Origin: Stictocephala bisonia
Taxonomy: Eukaryota; Arthropoda; Insecta; Hemiptera; Membracidae
Reading direction: 5' to 3'
Assembly: GCA_035578905.1 (NCBI GenBank)
Contig: JAQJVL010000304.1
Coordinates: 864,501-928,500 of the forward strand
DNA: 64,000 bases
Part shown: piece after piece, positions 1 to 10,127 of the stretch
Layout: each line of letters begins with the position of its first letter
Position numbering within the stretch: the stretch's first letter is position 1
Notes under the pieces: model-generated
Database searches by the model: none
Told to the model about the DNA's origin: nothing
The model's input: the letters and a program-made list of their open reading frames with translations, nothing else
Translations under genes and position numbers: made by a program

Positions 1-3000
1 TAGGAAACTTCTGGTTGAAGTATAACCAAATACATACTTTGACAAGTTTAATTAATTACATTAATAAGAATGCACTTTTGTAAACATGTCAGGAAGCAGA
101 TTAAAAAAATCTTAAAAATAATGAATCAATAATCAATAGTAAATAAAAATATTTACAAACTGTCTTATTTATTACGTTTTATACATAATTATTTTACTTC
201 GTTAAATCTGTGCAGAATCGTTTAAAATAAAAAAGTAATTTTTATGTATATTTTTACAAAATCTCCTTTTACAGTATATATAGGATACTCACAGTATATA
301 CAGTATATACTCATAGATTAGCCTTTTTTGGGGAAAGAAAAACTAAAAACAACCTTTTTTCATCCAATGAATTGAACTGATAAATATTTTAGTGTTTAAT
401 TTCCTGTTACGCTGGCATGGAGTCTCAGAATAGCGTTCAGTTGATTCTGATTTATGTTCAGGTTTGAATAGAACATTGACTTCAAGGCAATAAAACAGCT
501 CGGGACATGACTAAACTAATCATTGGTAATTCTGTACATTAATTATCTTTGAAATTACGTTAAACGTAATCAGTTCCTTGGTCCAGTTGTCTGCTTCACA
601 AAGTAAACAGACCTAAATAGTGAGTTTATGGTTTGATGTTAAATAAACTGCTGGAAGGTGGTACCACAGAGTTCAAGATAACATTGAAAGGTATCAACTG
701 ATAGCCACCAGTTGTTTGTGTCATTGGTGTATTAATTAACTAGTTTTTTTCAGGAATAGGTGACCTTAGTTTTTAACAACGCCTACATTCGCTAATCTGC
801 ACTCATCAAATAATCATCTGAATCCAGATTCAACCATATCTTGATGACGCCGAAGAATAACAAATAAATAACACTAATTCATTCTACCATATGATCTCAC
901 TCATGATCTAATTCATACGCTATAAGATGTCATGGAAAAGGCGTCAATAATTTATATGCCTGTAAGTATTTATAATATTCTAGTTCAATAATATTAAGTA
1001 CTTATGTGAAATACTGAATTGGTTAAACACATGTCAACTGATATTGTCATTTACAAGAAAACACTTAGTTTTTTATAAATTCCATAAAGAAATTATGTTT
1101 AAACTATTTACAATTTTTTCATGTTCTGTTGTATATACATGATGGAATAAATTAGGTTTTAAATACATTTTAACATTTAACACTTGTGGTATCGTTAATA
1201 TTTTTAGTCTGAGAATTGATTTTCAATACATGAATATAATAAACTAACAAACATATAAGTTCTGTTGGAGACACAACTGATCGATTTATACACATTTGTA
1301 GGAAATATTTGTCTATCAAAGTATCATTTATTATTTACAGTGATTTAAAGAGCAAACGAAATAAATCATTTCAATGGTCGTATATTTTTATTTGGTTTGG
1401 TTTTTCTCTTCAATTTATTTAAATTCCATGTTATAGCGTTGTCACAGTAAATTAAAGAAAATATCCGAAAGATAAAGTACAAAATAAAAACTAATGTCCA
1501 ATATCTGTTTGACACAACAACAATTAATTTAATAATAAAATGTTTAACATGTCTAACTGCAGATAAATTAAAAATTCAAAACTCATAGAATGCAAAAAGA
1601 GGTAAAACATTTATTTTATATAGAATATTTCTTTAAAGACTTATTTTTTAGTGTTTTAGTGATAATATTTTCTCCTAAATATTAATACTCTGACATTTTG
1701 TTGGAAATATTCTACAATGGACTACACAATACAATAATTGTCGATATAATACAAGCATTTAATATGATTTGTCTTTTTAGTGGGGTGGGATTCCCAATCA
1801 CGACAGTGTTCCCCTCTTCTACTGATACGAGCCCATTTTTGTTTTAAAGGTTCGTTCGATCACAGGCTTAACGTATCTTCCAAACCACGAGATTAGTACA
1901 GGGGTATACACTTTTATACCCAAACCAGCTGCATAGCAAACCAACGCCTTGGCCCTTTAGCTACAGCCGAAATGAATTGAAGAAATAAATAAATCTATAC
2001 AACATACATCAAATATAGACTTAACTAAACGAATAAAAAACTAAACTTTCTAAAACTGCTTATATTTATCATGACTAGGCATACGAGCAGCCCTACTCGG
2101 TAATACAACTGACATGTTACGTTGTAACCTACGTAATATGTTAAATTACAGATTATTCGGTCTTTTCATTTTTAACACTAACTAATCAAACTGAACACTG
2201 ACACATAATAGTATTAATTACTCTTTCTTACGAGGTGTACAGATGTATTCACATTCACACAGTAATATTAGTACCACTTGATCCTTACGCTCATCCTACT
2301 CATAAATGAAACCTTACTGACACTCCCAGGCACTGTTAACTTTCATAATTTCCCACAGACACATGATAACTATTTCATAGTTACTTCATCTGACTGTAAC
2401 CTAGTTAGTGGCTGCCTGTTGTAGGCCTCATTTACTAGTCCAGCTTACAAATACAAGGTTTCCACTAAAACACATCAATATTATTTTATAAATAGTTATT
2501 TAAATAATAACATTAATTGGTATATGCATAGCTATATCACTAACAGTCCTAGTAAAACACGGTTATGTTCTTGATAGATTCCTAAACAAATTCATAAAAC
2601 GTGTGTTATTCCGTTATTCTAATATTTCACATATATAATGTACCGTTTACATTACAGGGACATATACTACAATGCACTAATTATTACACGATTAATAGTG
2701 ATTGTCGCAACTTTGAAGCATAATTTTTCGAACATTTAACAATGTTTGTGTTTCAAATTATATATCATGCTGCTAAATCATTTGCATGAAACATTATTTT
2801 AGAACATTACAGTATGCTGAGTCAGATACTGATCGAAAAGAAAAGGTTGATCATAGGAAAAATCAGTCGTTAAAATTGTTCTTAAAGTCTTAAGACTTTC
2901 AAAGAATTAATAGGATTAACAAATAACTAACAGGAAACCGTTTCATAGGAAATATCACAAGTAGTTCCAACGTTTTGCCCTTCAAGTGTATGCGAAGTAC

Positions 3001-4640
3001 ATTGTAAACTGGGTTAAACTCAAACGATTTGATTATAATGTACCTAACAATTAATGATGTTGTATTAAAATTACTTAACTAATATATTAATTATTACGAA
3101 TATAATACATATCTAACATTGTAAATAGATTTTATTTTGTACTAAAAAATGTTTTTGCACGCTTAACATTATAATTACTAAGCCTGGAATTGAGTATTTT
3201 GTTGTTTAGCACATCAAAGCGTTTCAAACAAGATCTGCGAGCCACATAAGAACTAGGCTACAGTAGTAGTTCACGGATATACCTGTAAGATGTGTTTCAT
3301 CACAGTTGAATACATCGATAAAAGGAAACGTGTGTTGACAGTAGTGCTGTCAACTGTACTATATCAAATTATGACACTATTAACCCAATAATCACGACAG
3401 TCAAGGTTAACTGTTATCATGGAGAAACATATACATGTAATAATAATTAATAAACCACGCAGATTTACTTTAGGTAACGATTAGCAATTAGGAGACACAT
3501 AATAATTAGTTAATTTACCTCTACTCACTTAGGCAATCAAAATCATGAGGGTTTATGCTGGAATTAGTGCTACAAGTTCATCTTCTTCTATCTTCTATCG
3601 TTTTCTAGCTTTGCTTCTACCATTCTTTACATTTTCTCTCGGTTGCACAATTCTCTAGATCTATGCTAAATAGAGTTACTCACAATATACAGTACAGTAA
3701 TTTACAATATATCTAGGATTGCTAGTTCACCAACTTACTTCCATAATCACTAGTTCGATTAAAATAATAGAATTTGAGATTAGTACATTCTAGTGTGGCA
3801 TATCTATTCATTCTATACTCCAGGTGAATTAAGTATCAGGCACAACCACTTGGTAGCTAACTTCTCTCAATGAAGCAAACGTGTAGCAACAAGGAGTTTG
3901 TTGGAATATTAATAATAAATTATGCACATAAATCAATCGGTATAAATTTTTAATGTTTAAAAACTCAAAATAAACACTAGGCAACTTATGAAAAAAAATA
4001 AAGATAAATCATAACATTGTTGCAAACATTATAATGTTTATGTTAAATATTTTTGTACTGTTCCAATCCACATACCTCGTGAGTATGTAAATAATATATT
4101 TAGAGATATGTACATATCAGTATGAAGATACTATTGTTGCATTAAATATACCTCAAAGAACGATTCGGTAAAATAATTTAGTGTTTTCAATTCAAATTCA
4201 AACTATATTTTTAAATAAGGATTAAAAATTTAACAGCTTAATAATGATGAACAATAGCAGTATAAACAGAGTAACTTCCCTGGTGACATTTCTATATGGA
4301 ACATGATTGTCTTTGTAAGTAAATAGGTTCCCTTGTCAATTTCCACATCACTCTTCGTCAATACTTTACATGATAGAATTTTCACATCATGTACCTCTTA
4401 ATACGTTCTCTTTATTTTACTTAACCTTTAAGTTGTTATTGCTACCATTATAAAACAAGCACTTTGAAATGCTTATGCCACTTTACAATTGAATTAAATT
4501 TATATCTTAGGTAACAATTCTATATTTTTTATTAAACGCAAAAATGTCTGTGATTTCAAAATACTCACATAGTTTTTTATAATTATTAATTTTATAAACC
4601 TTAGCTAACATTGGAGGACACCCTTAATATCATTATTTTA
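1..4640. other. AT-rich non-coding stretch with old SINE pieces
   Basis: I see no coding segment, RNA gene or long repeat here apart from a SINE remnant at 686-872. A GC-richer islet at about 1781-1985 ends in a short aataaata run, which is typical of retroposon 3' tails in this window. It has a possible pol III A-box-like TAGCTAAAGGG on the minus strand, but no convincing B box. A small hairpin with TTGACAG/CTGTCAA arms lies near 3336-3354. Confidence 0.5.
686..872 (+). repeat. SINE remnant (3' body)
   Basis: This segment aligns by eye with the body of the SINE at 15103-15378. Shared landmarks in the same order are a 'tcaactgatagccacc' block, 'ttgtgtcattg', 'ttaattaa', 'gaata..tgacct' and 'tacattcgct', and both end in aataaata. 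The tRNA-like 5' head is missing or too diverged to see, so this is a truncated or old copy on the plus strand. Confidence 0.6.
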
Positions 4641-5240
4641 GAGGGGGATTCCCTACATACCAAGTTTAGTTGTTTTAGAGGGGGATTCCCTACATACCAA
4701 GTTATGTTGTTTTAGAGGGGGATTCCCTACATACCAAGTTTAGTTGTTTTAGAGGGGGATTCCCTACATACCAAGTTTAGTTGTTTTAGAGGGGGATTCC
4801 CTAAATACCAGGTTTAGTTGTTTTAGAGGGGGATTCCCTACATACCAAGTTTAGTTGTTTTAGAGGGGGATTCCCTACATACCAAGTTTAGTTGTTTTAG
4901 AGGGGGATTCCCTACATACCAAGTTTAGTTGTTTTAGAGGGGGATTCCCTATATACCAAGTTTAGTTGTTTTAGAGGGGGATTCCCTACATACCAAGTTT
5001 AGTTGTTTTAGAGGGGGATTCCCTACATACCAAGTTTAGTTGTTTTAGAGGGGGATTCCCTACATACCAAGTTTAGTTGTTTTAGAGGGGGATTCCCTAC
5101 ATACCAAGTTTAGTTGTTTTAGAGGGGGATTCCCTACATACCAAGTTTAGTTGTTTTAGAGGGGGATTCCCTACATACCAAGTTTAGTTGTTTTCGAGGT
5201 GAACTCCCATCATACTAAGTATGGTTGTTTTAGAGGAAAA
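4641..5240. repeat. 37-bp tandem array, each unit with a kappaB consensus site
   Basis: A 37-bp unit repeats head to tail with exact spacing (starts 4641, 4678, ... 5159). There are about 15 near-identical copies, then two degenerate ones to about 5240. Every good unit holds GGGGATTCCC, which fits the Rel/NF-kappaB consensus GGGRNWYYCC exactly. Only a few substitutions separate units, so the array is recently homogenised. It may be a plain satellite. Whether Rel proteins bind is inference. Confidence 0.9.
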
Positions 5241-8162
5241 TTCATATAGTGTTATATTACTGCGTCCTTGAGAAAAACGGACACGCAGTTCCAAACAAAG
5301 GGATATATATTTTGGATTTACAATTTGAATTTAACATTCAAGTAAAAAAAAATAAATAAATAAAAAAAAATACTTTGTCTATAATGATTTTAACCTATTT
5401 ACATCTTATAATGTAGGTACATGAGGTTGGCATAATATAGAGTACCTCCAAGGCATTTGTGTAAATATAATTAATTTTAACAGTGAATGTTGCCATTTTT
5501 AAATATGAAGTTTTTAGTATAAATTATAAACAATTGACCGCCACCCAAAACAGATGTATTTACAAGTTTGTTATTCAATTTGGTATAGGTATGACAAGTT
5601 TACAATTAACTGTTACAAATGTAACTCTCTGGTATTTTGGTGGTAACAGTTTACATAACTTAATCTTACTATAATTACTTTCAATTTTTTATCATATTGT
5701 AATAAATTTCTGCTCCCATGTTATTAATATCTTACGACAGTTTATGTTATATGACTGAGAGGTCTCAAAACTAGTTAATTATGTGTTATTCGGAATTTCA
5801 TTCGCAATCTACACTTTATGAACATTTTATGAACAATAATGTCCCTGTAATACATAAATTGTATTCACAGCTAACTAAAATACTATTTTATCAAATGATG
5901 GATACCTATCAGAAACACTTGCACATTAGTATTATTTGAAAAGGTCATGGTAATAACCTATTTAATGTAATTTTCGGTAATCAATATTTATAGTTAAAAT
6001 GGTCCAATCCACTCAATAATACTTAATATCATACCGTTCAAATTTAAAACAATAAATGAGAAAAATACGTAAGTAGTTTTGGATTTATCATGTAATATTA
6101 TTATAATACATCCTCTATTGTGATTTACGATTATATTTATCACTCAAAATATTGTCAGTAATGAGTATCTTGAGAAAAGTACCATTCATTGATAGTATAT
6201 AGCTAACTCTAAATGTTCATTTGGTATGTTCATAACTCTAAATATTTTGGGTCATTACTGTTTGGTTACCGAAGTAGGTTTTCGTTCAGTCATGACGTTG
6301 CAGTGGTCGGCTTTGTTTATTGGTCTCTTGCGGGCACTTTGTTATTATGACTCAATCCATTTATCAGGTCTGTAGTTTTCAATAACTTTTTACCTGCAAG
6401 CTATGTGAACTCGATCTTTTTACCAGAATTTGTATCTCACTGTATACTACACGTATTTTCATACCTTTCTTTATAAACTCTTTTTGACACAACATATTTT
6501 TATACACAGAACATAATAGTTTTCATTGTTTATAATTTAGTGATATTGTAACGATTCTGTACTTATTATTTAATAATAATCATTATGTAAAAAGCCCTAT
6601 TTTAGTAAAATAAAATCTTAAAAGTACAATGTATTACGCAGACTACTATGCATTCAATAATCTGAAACAATTCACATGAAATGCCGATTAAAAGTAAAAT
6701 TACATAAAAGAATACAAGATACCTACAACAGAAAAAGTTAATAAGATAACAATGTCATATTATTTGTAAATAACTGTGTCTTCTAACATTTTAACATTAT
6801 AAATTATTTACATATAATAACTGTTTTTGCTTTTGCATATTTCTAGAATAAAATTTGTAAGCAGTTTTAATTTGAATGGTAAAATGAAATAAAAGAAGGT
6901 AGTTATTAGTTTTACAAAACATTTTATAAAATTAATTATTTGAAGACTTAAACATAACTTAACCATTTATGACAGAAATATTATAATTATTATGGCAACA
7001 ATAATTATAATTAATACCCCTTATTGTTAAGTATTTACTATATTTAACAATTAAAAATAGTTCAATTATTGTTAATAGGGTCGGTGTTAGTTCAATAAAA
7101 TGTTAAAAGGTGCTCAATTGTTATTTTATATTATAGTTTTATAATAATTATTATATTTATAATAATTATTACATTTTGGAAACATTTTATATATTTATAA
7201 CACTTAACCCTAACAATAATAATCCTAAATAATTTATTACTTAATAATACTTAATGCAGTAAATTGATAAATATTTCATTAACACGTTTGGTGCAAAGCA
7301 TTAGTTGAAATACATTATTTGGTAAAGGATGTTATACATTGGTATTTGTAAAGTAGTTACTGGATTCTTGAAAAGTTGGAAAATTCGATGTTCAACATCT
7401 TAACATAGGTTTCTTTCCCTTTTCGAAAGCGAAAAAAATAGATAATTTAAGTAAATCAATCTGATTTTATTAAAATGGGTCAAACATAAATCAAAGAGGA
7501 GTAAATTCCAAAGTTTTTGTTTCCTTTAAATGTAATAATAGCTATGTGTTAGAAGAGTCACCCTCAACAAAGCATTATCTATCAAAGGACCTGTATCCAA
7601 TATAATGATATACAACTCTGTATTTAACTGTACTAAGATCAACACGTTCTTGTTACATACTAATGAAGTAGCGTGGACCAAATATTCTACATTTTCAAGT
7701 TTAATGTAGTTTTGTCTTTTTCACAGTTTGCAAGCAACGTATATCAGATTCACAGCATTAAATCTGCAAACTAAACATTGATCACAAAGTGTCATCCATG
7801 TTTATGACATTCAGAGACTATCATGTTCTTAATTGGTTTATTTAAGATTAAGAATTGTTTACTTATCTTAGTTTTTCTTTTTATGTTAATGAAGATTCAC
7901 GTTGTATACACTTTCTTTGTGGAAAAGTTTAATATCTAATTGTTAGCTATATTGTCTATAATTATTCATTTACAGTATTTCTCTTTGAACCTATTCCTAT
8001 ACACGATAATCATTCTCATAGTGTTCGTTTTTACACAACAAAGAGACAAACTGTCTTAAATAAGTGTAACAGCATTCACACTATGCTCCATGTAATTTTA
8101 TTTTATGAAATGATTCTTAAATAAGTATATTGAACTTGTTTAACTATCAAATCCTGAGAACT
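5241..8162. other. AT-rich non-coding stretch
   Basis: No gene is supported. A small hairpin (CTGCGTCC / GGACACGCAG, 5260-5288) directly follows the 37-bp array. Short AT palindromes occur near 6975-7010 and 7130-7180. The rest looks like unique or very old intergenic or intronic sequence. Confidence 0.45.
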
Positions 8163-8690
8163 TATTTATACAGTGGTCATTACTACTGTACATGTATGGG
8201 TGGGTGGGTGGGTCATTACTACTGTACGTGTATGGGTGGGTGGGTGGGTCATTACTACTGTACGTGTATGGGTGGGTGGGTGGGTCATTGCCACTGTACG
8301 TGTATGGGTGGGCGGGTGGGTCATTACCACTGTACGTGTATGGGTGGGCGGGTGGGTCATTACCACTGTAAATGTATGGGTGGGCGGGTGGGTCATTGCC
8401 ACTGTACGTGTATGGGTGGGTGGGTGGGTCATTGCCACTGTACGTGTATGGGTGGGTGGGTGGGTCATTACCACTGTACGTGTATGGGTGGGCGGGTGGG
8501 TCATTGCCACTGTACGTGTATGGGTGGGTGGGTGGGTCATTACCACTGTACGTGTATGGGTGGGCGGGTGGGTGTTTGCTACTGTACTTGTATGGGTGGG
8601 TGGTTGGGTCATTGCCACTGTACGTGAATGGGTGGGTGGTTGGGTCATTATCACTGTACGTGTATGGGTGGGCGAGTGGGTATGGTATAA
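8163..8690 (+). repeat. 36-bp G-quadruplex minisatellite, main array
   Basis: About 14 to 15 head-to-tail copies of a 36-bp unit. Each unit consists of ACTGTACGTGTAT, then GGGTGGGTGGGTGGG (or a variant with one C loop), then TCATTRCC. Four G3 runs with one-base loops form a canonical parallel G-quadruplex motif on the plus strand. Because 36 is a multiple of 3, several reading frames stay open through the array, giving low-complexity pseudo-proteins on both strands that should not be called genes. The outer units at the 3' end are more diverged. Confidence 0.92.
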
Positions 8691-9407
8691 GGTAATGTGT
8701 TGAGATTGTTAATTTAAACTGTAAATATATAAATACGTAAATCCATGTAATTGATCATAATTTCTATGGTATCATAGTTTGTATGGTAATGGTTCAAGAT
8801 GATCTTGGCGTAAATTTTTATGTGCAGGTTATATAGGGAAGAGAACTGATGGAGGCTTGTCAGTTAGCTGAAAATCAGACAAATACTTTCAGTTACGTTT
8901 CAGATCCCACTTAAAACTGAAGTTTAATGCAGTTTAATGAAATAAATTGTCTACAAAATATGTACAATGGGTTTAGGAGTTGTCCAAAGATCACAACAGC
9001 ACTCGATAACTACACATTTTCTATCTGACGACCTTCTCCTAAGGCATTGTGGTTACCTAATTGTGGTTAACTTCACTGCTTTAAATGCAATATGTATTAA
9101 GTTCAAATGTAAGGAAGTTTAACATAGTGTATAGTGAGAAGCCGTTGTTTCTGGATAATATTTAAACCTAATGTGGGAATTAAATTTAAATTGATAGTAA
9201 AAAAGAGAAAACAATATTTTAATTTAAAAAAATAGACCTAATTAAAAGATCAACAATACGTTACATCGTTTAGAATATGGATATTGTATTGGTTGATAAT
9301 ATAACAGTTATTATCAGCTCCATATAATGATAAAAACGTAATGTATTAATAAAGAAAAACAATATAAAAGGAGTTCTGATCGTAAAGGAGTACACAGAAG
9401 TATAGAG
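8691..9407. other. Non-coding left flank of the MULE
   Basis: No gene is supported. A good TATA-box match, TATAAAAGG, lies at 9363-9371, 36 bases before the target-site duplication. It could be a host or older-transposon core promoter into which the MULE inserted, but no transcript evidence is available from sequence. Confidence 0.35.
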
Positions 9408-9416
9408 TTGTTTGAG
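9408..9416. repeat. Left target-site duplication of the MULE
   Basis: TTGTTTGAG abuts the outer end of the left inverted repeat and recurs at 14090-14098 immediately outside the right one. Nine bases is the usual duplication length for Mutator-like elements. Confidence 0.95.
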
Positions 9417-9462
9417 ACTTGACGTTCTGAACAGCTCTGCTCCGCAAACCGACGCATGCGCA
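9417..9462 (+). repeat. MULE left terminal inverted repeat
   Basis: It begins ACTTGACGTTCT, then ACAGCTCTGCTCCGCAAAC, then CGCATGCGCA, separated by 2 and 3 mismatched bases relative to the right end. Overall 41 of 46 bases match. The inner block at 9451-9462 is close to the NRF-1 palindrome but has mismatches. Confidence 0.95.
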
Positions 9463-9790
9463 TTAGTTCGAATGTCAGCTGTCTGCTGTTGTAACGACTC
9501 GTCTACTGCTCTAGTGTAAACAAATAAACGTTATGACCTGACTAAACGTTGATAAGTGAGTTTTTGTATGTTATGTGCTTTTAAGTGAGTTATGTGAAAG
9601 AGTATTCAGTGAATGTTAGTTTACCAACTTAGTTGAATATTGTAAGTGCTTGGGTAGGCCTACATGGTATTTGGGTTGCTTTCTGCATGACTATTAGAGT
9701 GAATAATCTCCAGTTGAATACCTTTGTTTTTATTATGTTTTTATAACATTTATTATTCTTTTGGCTATGTCTTCCATTCCTGTGAGTTAT

Positions 9791-10111
9791 GTGATGCATG
9801 TACAGTGAGTTTTTTTAAATATTGTTTCCCTCCTGAGCGTTAAAACCTAGGCCTATCATTGAATTAATGTTTTTGTAGTGGTTTTTATAAAATTTGTGAT
9901 GCATGTACAGTGAGTTTTTGTAAATATTGTTTCCCTCCTGAGCGTTAAAACCTAGGCCTATCATTGAATTAATGTTTTTGTAGTGGTTTTTATAAAATTT
10001 GTGATGCATGTACACGTACAGTGAGTTTTTGTAAATATTGTTTCCCTCCTGAGCGTTAAAACCTAGGCCTATCATTGAATTAATGTTTTTGTAGTGGTTT
10101 TTATAAAATTT
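9791..10111 (+). repeat. Three 105-bp tandem repeats before the transposase start
   Basis: Copies start at 9791, 9896 and 10001. They are almost identical except for a 6-bp insertion (cacgta) in the third. Each begins gtgatgcatgtaca(gt)gag. The first copy and the bases before it (from about 9768) resemble the transposase start: an ATGTCTTC followed by codons for C-E-L-C-D, as at 10128-10164, but out of frame. The array therefore looks like amplified debris of the zinc-finger-coding 5' end. Each copy also offers a GTGAGT splice-donor-like sequence. An open frame on the minus strand over this block is a by-product of the repetition. Confidence 0.85.
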
Positions 10112-10127
10112 AATAATATTCTGAGCC

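Noticed and set aside
4641..5240. CRISPR-like regular array
   Set aside because: Units are contiguous with no unique spacers, and the genome is clearly eukaryotic. It is a plain tandem repeat.
8130..8703. Long open frames on both strands encoding Gly/Trp/Cys-rich or His/Thr/Pro-rich repeats
   Set aside because: They are the unavoidable translation of a 36-bp (12-codon) repeat. All are open because the repeat lacks stops. The same happens at 19811-20273, 26531-26947, 53233-53530 and 55991-56188.
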